From contig DBYZ01000012.1 of NCBI GenBank assembly GCA_002311655.1, positions 1 to 64,000 on the forward strand: a stretch of 64,000 nucleotides of DNA. The letters run 5' to 3'. Shown piece after piece: positions 7,143 through 16,363 of the stretch; the stretch's first letter is position 1, and each line of letters opens with the position of its first letter. A program made the translations under genes and the position numbers. The stretch is from Bacteroidales bacterium UBA1173. Its GTDB lineage: Bacteria; Bacteroidota; Bacteroidia; Bacteroidales; F082. The notes below the pieces were generated by a model. The model was given only the letters and a program-made list of their open reading frames with translations, was not told the DNA's origin and did no database searches.

Positions 7143-8415
7143 GTTACATAAAATTGTATTTTTATTCGCCATGATTTTCGTCATGGCAGGCGGCGTTTTT
7201 GCGCAGTCTGACATCTCTTCGCCATATTCAAGATTCGGCATGGGAACGATGAGCAAAAACAGAACCAACACCGTCATGCAAGGCATGGGCGGAATACATA
7301 ACGCATTGGACGGCAAGTACTTACTCAACAACTCCAACCCTGCCTCCTATGCCGAAATGGACTCGCTGACATTCCTGTTCGACGCCGGTTTCTACATGAA
7401 ATACATCACTTATAGAAACGAAACATCTTCGGAAAAAGGCTCAAACGCCTCGTTCGACTACTTCGACCTCGGTTTCGGCATCACAAAATGGTGGAAAATG
7501 GGCGTTGGCGCCTCTCCTTTCAGCGACAGAACCTACACCTCGACCGCCGACTTCGACTTCTTAAACAACTACAGCATCGATTATGACGGCGAAGGTGGTC
7601 TCAATAAACTATATTGGGCTAACGGCTTCAAAATCTGCAAAGGCGTTTCTTTCGGCTTCAAGATGAACTACCTCTTCGGTAACATCACCGACGTGACGAC
7701 TTTATACTTCCCAGACGACATCTATTTTCATAATGTCAGACGTTCTATCATTACAAGTGTAGATAATATGACGTTCGACCTGGGTCTCATTTTGAAAAAA
7801 CAGTTTAAAAAAGACTACCTGCTCTCAGTCGGTCTGACATATTCTTTGCCTGCCAACATGAAAGCACATCGCAAAGAATATATCCGTACGATGTTCAAAG
7901 GATACGGCGATAACACTGAGACTGCAATAGATACCATCTTGTATAAATCCAACGAAAGAGTTGATATCAAATATCCTCAAGGCATTGGCGCAGGTATCAC
8001 TTTACAGAAAGGCGAACGCTGGCTTATCGGCGTCGACTTCAACTGGGATAACTGGTCGGCATACCGCACGAACAACGTCAACGACTCGCTGCAGGATTCA
8101 TGGAACATCGCCATCGGAGGATGCTACACACCACGTAACACAAGCGTTTCGAGCTATCTGACCAAGATGACTTATCGTGCCGGTTTCCATTACGACCAGA
8201 CATATTTCAAAATCTACGGAACTTCTATTAATAAATATGGTGTCACCCTCGGCGTGGGTCTCCCTATCCCTCGCGCCATGACATCACTGAACTTCGCGGT
8301 GGAATTCGGAAAGATGGGAACAACGAAAAACAACCTCATCGAAGAATCATATTTCAATATATCAGTCGGTATTTCAATACACGACAGATGGTTTGTAAAA
8401 AGAAGATATAAGTAA
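7129..8415 (+). CDS. Outer-membrane beta-barrel protein (FadL/OmpP1-like)
   Basis: A 428-residue exported protein with a signal peptide (about residues 1-25, cleavage near VFA-Q) followed by SDISSPYSRFGMGT, a conserved start in a Bacteroidales outer-membrane family distantly related to FadL transporters. The body alternates aromatic and polar residues as in beta-strands and ends in a basic DRWFVKRRYK tail. It overlaps coaX by 14 bases, so it is translationally coupled. Position next to coaX and upstream of lptC is typical of the order. The transported substrate is unknown. Confidence 0.8.
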   Translation: MIINKLHKIVFLFAMIFVMAGGVFAQSDISSPYSRFGMGTMSKNRTNTVMQGMGGIHNALDGKYLLNNSNPASYAEMDSLTFLFDAGFYMKYITYRNETSSEKGSNASFDYFDLGFGITKWWKMGVGASPFSDRTYTSTADFDFLNNYSIDYDGEGGLNKLYWANGFKICKGVSFGFKMNYLFGNITDVTTLYFPDDIYFHNVRRSIITSVDNMTFDLGLILKKQFKKDYLLSVGLTYSLPANMKAHRKEYIRTMFKGYGDNTETAIDTILYKSNERVDIKYPQGIGAGITLQKGERWLIGVDFNWDNWSAYRTNNVNDSLQDSWNIAIGGCYTPRNTSVSSYLTKMTYRAGFHYDQTYFKIYGTSINKYGVTLGVGLPIPRAMTSLNFAVEFGKMGTTKNNLIEESYFNISVGISIHDRWFVKRRYK

Positions 8416-8433
8416 ATTATAAAATTTAAGGAA

Positions 8434-9768
8434 ATGAAATTGAGAAAATTTTTATTCTTAGGAGCAGTGTTATGCATGTCAACACTGGCATTTGCACAAA
8501 ACGCTGAATGTGACGCAGACATTTCTGTTTACAGAGAGGCATTCAAACAATGGGACGGAAAGGCATCAACAGCCAACCCTGTGATGATTTCAGCATGGAG
8601 AAAAGTGTTTCTCAACTGCCCGGGCTACAAAGAAAGAACCCTCACCGACGGCACCAAGATCGTGAACAACGCTCTCATCAGAGGCACCAAAGACAACGCC
8701 ATGAAAGAGAAATACATCGACACTCTCGTGATGGTGTATGAGACACGTATCCAGTATTTCCCGAAGACAAAAGCCGGCGACCAGGTTGGTAACATCAAAG
8801 GACGTATGGGTCTCGACCTCATGCCGTTCCCAACACGTCTCGAACAGGCATACACCGCTTTGAAAGAAGCCATCGACCTCGAAGGCAACAACAGCAACTA
8901 CGCCTTCATCGATGGTTGTTTTTCAACAACCATCGGCATGGTGAAAGCAGGCAAACTCGATGAAGCAGCTATCCTCGACGAATACAGCCGCCTCATGGAC
9001 ATCGTCGAATTCAATATCAAGAAATACACCGAGGAAGGTAACGAGAAACAGCTTAACAGCTATACAACAACAAAAGCTAACCTCGAAGGCGGCGTGCAGC
9101 CATACGCCAACTGCGAGGACCTCATCCGCATCTATCAGAAGAAGTTTGACGCCGAACCTGACAACGTGGAGCTTCTCAACAAGATTGCAACCGTTCTCTC
9201 AGCAAGAAACTGCGACAAATCAGACCTCTACCTCGCTGTAGCTATCAAATTGCACAAACTCAACCCATCACCTGAGTCAGCATATTTCATCGGAAAGAGA
9301 TACCTCTCAGACCAGGAATACGCAAAAGCCACAAACTATCTGCTTGAAGCTACAAAATCAACAGATACCAAGTCGGCAGAGCAAGCCTACAAGTATCTCG
9401 CACAGATCATGCTGAAGGAAAGCAATTGGGAGCAGGGCCGCGCTTATGCAAGAAAAGCCATCGAACTCGACAAGACCGACGGTGAGCCTTACATGATTAT
9501 CGGCTACCTCTACGCTTCAAGCGGCAAGGATTGCAACGTCAACCCACTCCACGCAAAAGCAGTGCTCTGGGCAGCAGTCGACAAGTTCGAACAAGCCAAG
9601 AGAGTCGACCCTTCAATGGCAGCAAGAGCTAACGAGATGATCAGAGATTACTCGAAGATGTTCCCAACAAGTGAGGATGCTTTCTTCTACAACGTTTTTG
9701 AAGGCGACACCTACGAAGTGGGCTGCTGGATCAACGAGACAACAAAGGCAAGATTCTCGAATAATTGA
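8434..9768 (+). CDS. Periplasmic tetratricopeptide-repeat protein
   Basis: 444 residues with a signal peptide (cleavage near AFA-Q, residue 22) and TPR-like helical repeats, clearest from about residue 215 to 400 (for example SAEQAYKYLAQIMLKESNWEQ and KTDGEPYMIIGYLYAS). TPRs usually bind protein partners. It sits 18 bases behind the barrel-protein gene and directly before lptC, with a TTGA overlap linking its stop to the lptC start. A scaffold role in outer-membrane assembly is an inference from context; no enzyme motif is seen. Confidence 0.8.
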   Translation: MKLRKFLFLGAVLCMSTLAFAQNAECDADISVYREAFKQWDGKASTANPVMISAWRKVFLNCPGYKERTLTDGTKIVNNALIRGTKDNAMKEKYIDTLVMVYETRIQYFPKTKAGDQVGNIKGRMGLDLMPFPTRLEQAYTALKEAIDLEGNNSNYAFIDGCFSTTIGMVKAGKLDEAAILDEYSRLMDIVEFNIKKYTEEGNEKQLNSYTTTKANLEGGVQPYANCEDLIRIYQKKFDAEPDNVELLNKIATVLSARNCDKSDLYLAVAIKLHKLNPSPESAYFIGKRYLSDQEYAKATNYLLEATKSTDTKSAEQAYKYLAQIMLKESNWEQGRAYARKAIELDKTDGEPYMIIGYLYASSGKDCNVNPLHAKAVLWAAVDKFEQAKRVDPSMAARANEMIRDYSKMFPTSEDAFFYNVFEGDTYEVGCWINETTKARFSNN

Positions 9769-10340
9769 AAAGACTGATTTATATAATATTGGAAATCAAC
9801 ATCATAGCACATCTTGTTATGATGTTGTTTTCTTGTGAAAACTCGATGGAGAAAGTCAAGCAGTTCATCGACTACGACACCATTTCCGGTGTCATGGCTT
9901 ATGATGTCATCATCGAGCGCAGCGATTCCGGCATGCTTGTGGCAAAACTCACGGCCCCGGTTATGCGCAAAGTCGAACACGACAACGCCGACAGCTCGAT
10001 ACTTGAGTTCCCCAAAGGGTTCAAAATCTTCATGTTTGAAAGCGGCGACACCACACCGGCATCCATGATCAAAGGCGACTACGGAGTGCATTACGATAAG
10101 AAGGATATGGTTATCGCGAAACACAACGTGGTGGTGGAAAACATTCAGTATCAAGAGGTTCTGGAAACGGAGACGCTGTTTTGGAACCAAAAGAAAAAAA
10201 AGATTTACACCGGCTGTCTCGTCAAGATATCGAGTCCTGACAAGATTATTTTCGGCGACAGCCTGACGGCAAACGAGGACTTCTCGCGACGTGAGATTTA
10301 CGGAATAAAAGCAACTATTGAGCTAGACGAAGATGAGTAA
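9765..10340 (+). CDS. lptC: LPS export protein LptC
   Basis: 191 residues with an N-terminal hydrophobic segment that ends in LFSC, so it is probably a lipoprotein or membrane-anchored, followed by a LptC-like periplasmic beta-jellyroll. LptC passes lipopolysaccharide from LptBFG to LptA in the periplasm. The start is TTG at 9765, inside the TTGA shared with the preceding stop; the next ATGs lie inside the signal segment and would destroy it. The LptC family shows low identity, so the call rests on fold pattern (GVMAYDV, MIKGDYGVHYDKKDM, VVVENIQYQEVLETETLFW) and on the conserved neighbourhood. It overlaps the next gene by 8 bases. Confidence 0.8.
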   Translation: MKRLIYIILEINIIAHLVMMLFSCENSMEKVKQFIDYDTISGVMAYDVIIERSDSGMLVAKLTAPVMRKVEHDNADSSILEFPKGFKIFMFESGDTTPASMIKGDYGVHYDKKDMVIAKHNVVVENIQYQEVLETETLFWNQKKKKIYTGCLVKISSPDKIIFGDSLTANEDFSRREIYGIKATIELDEDE

Positions 10341-11598
10341 TTGGTTAGTGGTCATAATATCATTGATGGCTTCGGCATTGTTTTCCGGTGTCGAGATTTC
10401 CTTCATCAGCGCAAACAGGTTGCAGCTCGAGCTTGACCTCAAAAAGAAAAGCTTCTCGGCGAAACTCATCAACAACTTCGTGCGTCACCAGTCGCAGTTT
10501 ATGGGATGCATACTGCTCGGAAACAACATTGCCAACGTGGTCTACGGCATCGCGATGGCACGACTTTTGGAGCCTTCGATAATACGCGTTTTGCCCGACG
10601 CCATCACCAACGAATTCACCATCCTGCTATGCCAGACCATCATCTCGACGCTTCTGGTGCTTTTCGCTGCTGAATTCATCCCGAAAACACTCAGCCGCCT
10701 CAACCCTAACGGACTGATGAAAACGATGGCCATCCCGATGATGATATTATACATCATCCTTTATCCGTTGATTTTCATATACATAGGCATCTCTGAGCTG
10801 ATAATAAAATACATTTTCAGGATGGAAATCAAGCCTGAAGACTATAAACTAAGTCCTATCGACTTGAACGACTATCTCAAGGAATACGCCGACCCGAACG
10901 AAGAAAACGAAGACCTCCAGCAAGGTATTGAATTATTCCAAAATGCTATTGATTTTCAGACAGTTAAGCTTCGCGAATGCATGCAGCCGCGAAACGAGAT
11001 ACAGGCTGTGGAGATTAACGAGTCGATGGAAGAGGTGAAACGCATCTTCGAAGAGACGAAACACTCGAAAATCATTGTGTATGAAGACAATATCGACAAT
11101 ATCGTCGGTTACATCCACATCAACGACCTGTTGCATACGGGCGGCAGCATCAGGAAAAAGATAAGACAGATTGAGTTCTATCCTGAGACTTACGGAGCCC
11201 AGGACCTGCTTCAGCGACTGTCGAAGAAACGTCAGAGCATCGCTGTTGTCGTTGACGAATTCGGCGGAACGGCAGGCATCATAACGACGGAAGACCTTGT
11301 GGAGGAGATTTTCGGCGAGATTGAAGACGAATACGACGAGGAAGACGACATCGAGAAAACCATCAACGAGAACGACCGAATTTTCTCGGCGCGACTGGAG
11401 ATTGACTATCTCAACAAGACCTACAAATACAATTTCCCGGAGTCTGACGACTACGAGACTTTAGCCGGTTATATCATCCATTATCACGAAAGTATTCCTC
11501 AAACAGGCGAAGAAATAGCCATCGGTGACTATCTTTTCAAGATTATAAAGGCATCGGAAACCAAGTTGGAGGAAGTGGAAATAAAGAATAATCAATGA
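10333..11598 (+). CDS. CNNM/CorC-type transporter (hemolysin-related, GldE-like)
   Basis: 421 residues. The order is a CNNM transmembrane domain with three to four helices (residues 1-160), a pair of CBS domains (about 195-325, including MQPRNEI and AVVVDEFGGTAG), a very acidic linker (EIEDEYDEEDD, about 335-350) and a CorC_HlyC domain at the C-terminus. Such proteins move or sense Mg2+ and other divalent ions; in gliding Bacteroidota the paralogue GldE has this architecture. Nothing in the sequence separates GldE from a generic family member, so no symbol is given. It shares an operon with lptC. Confidence 0.85.
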   Translation: MSNWLVVIISLMASALFSGVEISFISANRLQLELDLKKKSFSAKLINNFVRHQSQFMGCILLGNNIANVVYGIAMARLLEPSIIRVLPDAITNEFTILLCQTIISTLLVLFAAEFIPKTLSRLNPNGLMKTMAIPMMILYIILYPLIFIYIGISELIIKYIFRMEIKPEDYKLSPIDLNDYLKEYADPNEENEDLQQGIELFQNAIDFQTVKLRECMQPRNEIQAVEINESMEEVKRIFEETKHSKIIVYEDNIDNIVGYIHINDLLHTGGSIRKKIRQIEFYPETYGAQDLLQRLSKKRQSIAVVVDEFGGTAGIITTEDLVEEIFGEIEDEYDEEDDIEKTINENDRIFSARLEIDYLNKTYKYNFPESDDYETLAGYIIHYHESIPQTGEEIAIGDYLFKIIKASETKLEEVEIKNNQ

Positions 11599-11622
11599 GT
11601 TAGCAGATTTTTTACAAAAATG

Positions 11623-11652
11623 TTGGGTGTATTGACATTTTTTGTAAATTTG
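11623..11652 (+). promoter_or_regulatory. Promoter of the PpiD-like gene
   Basis: TAAATTTG (11645-11652) is a full TAnnTTTG match with TTG at 11623-11625, 19 bases upstream, the spacing expected for the -33 element. The leader is about 45 bases. Confidence 0.6.
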
Positions 11653-11698
11653 CAGGCTTAAAATTTATATAGAAAAATAAATAAAAAATAATAAAACT

Positions 11699-13474
11699 AT
11701 GGCAGCAATTGGAAAAATCAGACAGCACTATGGTATCTTAGTGATTATCATTGGTTTGGCTCTTTTAGCATTTGTTTTGGGTGATTTGATGAAGAGCACC
11801 AACAGAAGACAGCAGAATGATGTGGCAGTCGTCAATGGAAAGAAGATCTCTTATCAGGACTATGCAAACAGAGCAGACCAGGCATTGCAGAATCAGAAGA
11901 GAATGTACGGCAACCTCACAAACGACCAGACATTCAGCATCCGTCAGCAGACTCTCGACCAGATGATCAGAGAAATCATCATGAAGAAGGAATTCAAGGC
12001 TCTCGGTCTTGCTGTTTCAGAAGAAGAACTTACAGACCAGTTCTATGGTGAGAAGCCACATCAGGCTGTAGTACAGAGCTTTACAGGTCAAGACGGCAAG
12101 TTCGACAAAGAGTTTATGAGAGACTACATCAACAACTTCGATAATTTCGACGTTGAGACACAGAACGCATGGATCAACTTTGAGAACGCCATCGCAGAGG
12201 ACAGAATGAACACCAAATATGAGAGCCTTCTCAAGCACGGTTTCTATCTGCCTAAAAAACTCGCCGACCGTTACAACGAGAACAAGAACCTCAAGAAGAC
12301 AGCCGAGGTTTATGCAGTCCGTTACGTTTCAATCCCTGATTCAACAGTGGTCGTGACCGAGCAGGACAACAAGAATTACTACGAGACATACAAGACCAAA
12401 TATCCAACCGACGCTATGCGCGGCATCGACTATGTCATCTTCGAGGTGAAGCCATCGGCAGCCGACAGAGAGTCAGCAAAGAATTATGTTGCCGACGTGA
12501 AAGACGGTCTTGCACAGACAACAAACGTTGCCAACTATGTCGCTTATAACTCAGACGCTCCATACGACAGCACATGGGTGAAAGCTTCAGAGCTTCCTGT
12601 TGAACTCGAGTCAGCAGTGGCAGCACACGAAGTAGGCTATGTTTTCGGACCATACGAGAACAACGAGGCTTTCAATGTCGCAAGAATCATGGGCAAAGAG
12701 ATGCGCAACGACACATTGTGGGCACAGGTGGCAGTCGTTTCACACGAAATCACAGCCAGCACAGCAACAGACCAGGCAGTGTTCGCAGAGGTCAACAAGT
12801 TCGTGACAGAAAACAAGACAGCCGAGCAGTTCAACGCTGCTGTTGAGGCTCAGGGCTTGAACAAGCGCACATATCAGTCAATCAGAAAGAACACCAACCG
12901 CATCGCTGGTATCAACAACCCACGCGAAATCGTCCGCTGGTCATTCAAAGACGGCGTGAAGATTGGTGACATTTCAAATGTGTTCGAGCTTGAAAACATG
13001 TACGTTGTGGCAGTCCTCACCAAGATCGTTCCTGAGGGATATGCACCATACGACGACATCATCGAGCGTTATGCTTCAACAATTAAAAAGGTTAAGAAAG
13101 GCGAGATCCTCGTTGAGAAGGCTAAGACTTTCGGCACCGACTACCAGAAGATGATCGACGCTCTCGGCGGCGAGAAGACCACTGTTGAGAACATCACCAT
13201 GGAAGGTCGCGGTTACGGCAGCTTCGGCGTTGAGGAGAAGATCGGCGGCACAACAATGGGAATGAAGGAAGGCGTTTATTCAGCACCTATCGCAGGTGGT
13301 AACGCAATGGCAATCGTGAAGGTGACAGGCACCACACCAGCCGGCGCAACCGACTACGACGCTATCCGCAGAGAGTACGTCTCAAGATTCAACAACGCTA
13401 TCTTGAACGGCAGCCCATACTCAGCAATTCTCGACAACGCTAAAGTTGAGAACAACGGAATCTTGTTCTTCTAA
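11699..13474 (+). CDS. PpiD/SurA-like periplasmic chaperone lacking the parvulin domain
   Basis: 591 residues: a cytoplasmic tail, one membrane anchor (about 12-30), a SurA_N-like chaperone domain (about 40-190, with VAVVNGKKISYQDYANR), and a C-terminal domain (about 330-591). It belongs to the membrane-anchored periplasmic foldases that help outer-membrane proteins fold. Bacteroidales relatives are usually about 700 residues and carry a PpiC rotamase domain after the VGYVFGPY segment. Here GPYENNEAFNVARIMGKEM runs straight into the region that normally follows the rotamase, so the isomerase domain is missing at about residues 335-345. The frame is intact and it has its own promoter and terminator. 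Confidence 0.8.
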   Translation: MAAIGKIRQHYGILVIIIGLALLAFVLGDLMKSTNRRQQNDVAVVNGKKISYQDYANRADQALQNQKRMYGNLTNDQTFSIRQQTLDQMIREIIMKKEFKALGLAVSEEELTDQFYGEKPHQAVVQSFTGQDGKFDKEFMRDYINNFDNFDVETQNAWINFENAIAEDRMNTKYESLLKHGFYLPKKLADRYNENKNLKKTAEVYAVRYVSIPDSTVVVTEQDNKNYYETYKTKYPTDAMRGIDYVIFEVKPSAADRESAKNYVADVKDGLAQTTNVANYVAYNSDAPYDSTWVKASELPVELESAVAAHEVGYVFGPYENNEAFNVARIMGKEMRNDTLWAQVAVVSHEITASTATDQAVFAEVNKFVTENKTAEQFNAAVEAQGLNKRTYQSIRKNTNRIAGINNPREIVRWSFKDGVKIGDISNVFELENMYVVAVLTKIVPEGYAPYDDIIERYASTIKKVKKGEILVEKAKTFGTDYQKMIDALGGEKTTVENITMEGRGYGSFGVEEKIGGTTMGMKEGVYSAPIAGGNAMAIVKVTGTTPAGATDYDAIRREYVSRFNNAILNGSPYSAILDNAKVENNGILFF

Positions 13475-13502
13475 GAGACAGGATTGTTTATTAGACTGGA
13501 TT

Positions 13503-13541
13503 AAAAAAGTAGAGGTATACTGAGTGTACCTCTACTTTTTT
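13503..13541 (+). terminator. Terminator after the PpiD-like gene
   Basis: GTAGAGGTA (13509-13517) and TACCTCTAC (13527-13535) form a perfect 9-bp stem, flanked by A and T runs. Confidence 0.85.
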
Positions 13542-13550
13542 ATTTTTTTC

Positions 13551-13581
13551 TTGTTTTTAACAAACCTGATTTGTAATTTTG
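13551..13581 (+). promoter_or_regulatory. Promoter of the CPBP protease gene
   Basis: TAATTTTG (13574-13581) matches the -7 consensus; TTG at 13551-13553 is 20 bases upstream. It lies downstream of the TTG at 13524, so translation must begin later, at the ATG at 13650. Confidence 0.6.
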
Positions 13582-13649
13582 CAGTGTCACATGTAGTTAA
13601 CATATTTATTATTAAGACGTTGTGCCCGACACGGACAAGGGTTTATATC

Positions 13650-14942
13650 ATGGAAGAGACTTTACAACAGAAAACTAAAGGACCTAAGCTTTTCAAATGG
13701 GCTTTATGGTGGGGCTTAGGAATTGTCGTGGTTTGCGTGGCAATATTAATGATCATGGGAGAGAGTGTGAAAGATTTCGACGCTCCAATGATGGATGTTT
13801 TTTATAATATGATCTACAAATTTGGCATTTTACCTGTTGTTCTGATTATTGGAATAGTGGCTCCTATTATAGAAGAGTTTGTGTTCAGGTCATGGGGAAA
13901 TGGAAAATTATGGACGGGCACAACATCATTAATACTGATGGCATTGATTACTCTTTCTATTGGATGGTGGTTGTCTTTAATAACTATAGTTTGCGGAGCC
14001 TTTATACTCTACTATTTCCGCGATGATAGAAAAACGAAGATGTTCTCTCTGATGATACTTTCATCAATAATGTTCGCAGTAGCACACGCAAGTAATTACA
14101 ATGGTGATGGTCATTGGTTCATGATGTTCGTTTCTGTCTTGCACAAATTCGGTTTTGGCTTAATGGCCTCATATCTTGTCATAAACTACAATCTTTTCTG
14201 GTCGATGGTGTTTCATGCGCTCAACAATTCAATATTAGCATTACCACTCCTCATTGGTTTCAATTCCATAAACAATGAGGTAAAAGTAATCGAAAACGAT
14301 GATTTCCGCGTTGAAATGCGCACTGTGTTGGTTGAAGACAAGCAGTTGGACATGTCGAACAAGTTTTATACAAACGCTATCGAGAACACTTATTTTGGAA
14401 ATGCGGCTAGCTTTGCCCACCAAGCCATGTATTATGATGTTTGGAGTCAAAGGATGGATCCCAACTTCGATACATTAATACTTGCTGTAAACTATAGAGC
14501 ATTCCCCAAATGTCATTTCAACCTGTCGTTTAAGCAAGAGCCTATAGATTATCATAGACTTCTCAACACACTCGTAGAAGAAGGTCTGATAGAAATTGAC
14601 ACTACTGTGAAACAAGCATATAAGATGGACATCACCGACCAGTCAAAACTTGTTTATGGTCAACCAGAAGGTTTGATAAGCTATAAAATGTTGGTTAGAC
14701 TCGTTCGAGAGACTATTGAATTGCCATTTTATATAGATATTCCTAATAATATATATACAGGAACCAGTTTATACGATAGCTTATATGTGAAAGATATTAG
14801 TTATACGAATTACAGGAGTGATTACACCATTGATGATCTGAGAAAGATCCTCGAGCCGCAAGGCATTACCATCGAGCCAACGGACAGAAAAATGACTATT
14901 ATTGATATTAAGAACAAATACAATCCATTGGAGGAATTGTAA
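13650..14942 (+). CDS. CPBP-family intramembrane metalloprotease
   Basis: 430 residues from the ATG at 13650. The N-terminal half has several membrane helices carrying the CPBP (CAAX protease/bacteriocin-processing) motifs: IIEEFVFR (the EExxxR active-site pair), a histidine in AVAHASNYNG, and FHALNNS. The C-terminal half (about 215-430) is soluble, rich in charged residues, and not recognised; a tail this long is unusual for the family. These enzymes cut substrates within the membrane; the substrate here is unknown. Gene and terminator form a single-gene unit convergent with the aminotransferase gene. Confidence 0.85.
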   Translation: MEETLQQKTKGPKLFKWALWWGLGIVVVCVAILMIMGESVKDFDAPMMDVFYNMIYKFGILPVVLIIGIVAPIIEEFVFRSWGNGKLWTGTTSLILMALITLSIGWWLSLITIVCGAFILYYFRDDRKTKMFSLMILSSIMFAVAHASNYNGDGHWFMMFVSVLHKFGFGLMASYLVINYNLFWSMVFHALNNSILALPLLIGFNSINNEVKVIENDDFRVEMRTVLVEDKQLDMSNKFYTNAIENTYFGNAASFAHQAMYYDVWSQRMDPNFDTLILAVNYRAFPKCHFNLSFKQEPIDYHRLLNTLVEEGLIEIDTTVKQAYKMDITDQSKLVYGQPEGLISYKMLVRLVRETIELPFYIDIPNNIYTGTSLYDSLYVKDISYTNYRSDYTIDDLRKILEPQGITIEPTDRKMTIIDIKNKYNPLEEL

Positions 14943-14953
14943 TAATGTGAAAC

Positions 14954-14990
14954 TAGAAAAGGTTGCCAAAAATTTTGGCAACCTTTTCTA
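14954..14990. terminator. Bidirectional terminator between convergent genes
   Basis: TAGAAAAGGTTGCCAAAA and its near-complete complement TTTTGGCAACCTTTTCTA form a long AT-flanked stem, with T-rich tails on both strands, serving the CPBP gene and the aminotransferase gene. Confidence 0.85.
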
Positions 14991-14994
14991 ATTT

Positions 14995-16116
14995 TTAGCA
15001 CATCTCCAGCACCGCGTCAGTCACATACTTCAACTGCTCGTCGGTGAATTCTGTGTGGATTGGCAATGCCATCACATGGTCGCAGAGGTACTCGCAGACC
15101 GGGAAGTCGCCTTTCTTGTAGCGCGGGTCAGCGTAAGCTTTCTGCATGTGAAGTGCCACAGGATAATAGATGGCGCATGCGATGCCTTTCGACTGCAGAT
15201 GCTCCATCATCTTGGCGCGGTCGAGGTCTTTCAACACCACCACATACTGATGATAGACGTGATCAGTAAACGGAGCCGTCTTAGGAGTGATGATCTTGTC
15301 GGTCTGGGCGAAAGCCTTCTCGTAATAGGCCGCTGCATATTGGCGTGCCTTGATATATTCGTCGAGATGTTTCAACTTAATGTCGAGAACTGCCGCCTGG
15401 ATAGCGTCGAGACGTGAGTTAACTCCCACATAATCATGATAATAACGAGTCTTCATACCATGGTTCACCACCACTCGCATCATATCGGCAAGAGCATCGT
15501 CATTGGTGAAGATAGCGCCACCGTCGCCGTAGCAACCGAGGTTCTTTGAAGGGAAGAATGATGTGCAACCGATATTTCCGATTGTTCCCGACTTCTTCAC
15601 TGTGCCGTCTTTGAATGTGTAATGTGCGCCGATAGCCTGTGCGTTGTCTTCAACGACATACAAGTTATGACGTTTCGCGATGTCCATGATGGCATCCATG
15701 TTGGCACATTGGCCGAACAGATGCACTGGAACTATAGCCTTTGTGCGAGGAGTGATAGCACGCTCAACAGCTTCAGGATCAATGCAATAAGTCTCCATAT
15801 CGACATCAACGACAACCGGTGTCAAACGAAGCAAAGCGACCACTTCAGCTGTTGCGATGAATGTGAACGAAGTCGTGATGACCTCGTCGCCAGGCTTCAG
15901 GCCGAGACCCATCATGGCAACCTGCAAAGCGTCGGTGCCGTTGGCGCAAGGAATCACATGCTTCACATTGAGATATTCCTGTAAATCTTCTTGAAATTTC
16001 TGTACGAAAGGACCGCCGATAAAGCCGCCTGTCGATAAAATCTGCTGGATGGCTGCATCCACCTCAGGCTTGATTTTGTTGTATTGACCAACGAGGTCAA
16101 CCATTGGAATTTTCAT
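14995..16116 (-). CDS. DegT/DnrJ/EryC1/StrS family sugar aminotransferase
   Basis: 373-residue PLP enzyme that transfers an amino group to a keto-sugar nucleotide for surface-glycan synthesis. The family pattern is clear: PMVDLVGQY near the start, ANGTDALQ (substrate and PLP contacts), PVHLFGQCANMD, VEDNAQAIGA, the PLP lysine in SFFPSKNLGCYGDGG, and YVGVNSRLDAIQAA. It resembles WbpE/WlbC-type enzymes that act on UDP-N-acetyl-hexuronate derivatives, but the substrate cannot be fixed from sequence. It stands alone, with no sugar-biosynthesis neighbours. The -7 box lies at 16137-16144. Confidence 0.9.
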   Translation of the reverse strand: MKIPMVDLVGQYNKIKPEVDAAIQQILSTGGFIGGPFVQKFQEDLQEYLNVKHVIPCANGTDALQVAMMGLGLKPGDEVITTSFTFIATAEVVALLRLTPVVVDVDMETYCIDPEAVERAITPRTKAIVPVHLFGQCANMDAIMDIAKRHNLYVVEDNAQAIGAHYTFKDGTVKKSGTIGNIGCTSFFPSKNLGCYGDGGAIFTNDDALADMMRVVVNHGMKTRYYHDYVGVNSRLDAIQAAVLDIKLKHLDEYIKARQYAAAYYEKAFAQTDKIITPKTAPFTDHVYHQYVVVLKDLDRAKMMEHLQSKGIACAIYYPVALHMQKAYADPRYKKGDFPVCEYLCDHVMALPIHTEFTDEQLKYVTDAVLEMC

Positions 16117-16136
16117 ATTTTTAAAATTTTAAAGCG

Positions 16137-16144
16137 CAAAAATA
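16137..16144 (-). promoter_or_regulatory. -7 box of the aminotransferase gene
   Basis: The minus strand reads TATTTTTG, a perfect TAnnTTTG, about 20 bases before the ATG. Confidence 0.55.
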
Positions 16145-16195
16145 AAAAAAATCTCTTAAAAATTGTACAGACTTTCACGGTTTTTTTTGCTTCGT

Positions 16196-16314
16196 TGGTC
16201 GCCTGCGGCTCAAAATCTCACAAAAATCTAATAAAAAACCCAACAAAAATTTTTAAAGAGAATTTTTAAAGATTTTTATAAGGATTTTTTTAGATTTTGA
16301 GCCGCAGGCGACCA
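16196..16314. repeat. Perfect 23-bp inverted repeat with AT-rich loop
   Basis: Arms at 16196-16218 and 16292-16314 are exact reverse complements. The GC-rich core GGTCGCCTGCGGCTC stands out in AT-rich surroundings. The 73-base loop is partly self-complementary, so the whole 119 bases could fold as one long hairpin. It lies between the divergent promoters of the aminotransferase gene and rpmB and does not look like a simple terminator. Confidence 0.85.
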
Positions 16315-16363
16315 TAAAAAAATAATTTTTCAAAAAAAATGTTTTTCGTTTCAAAAAAAGTTG

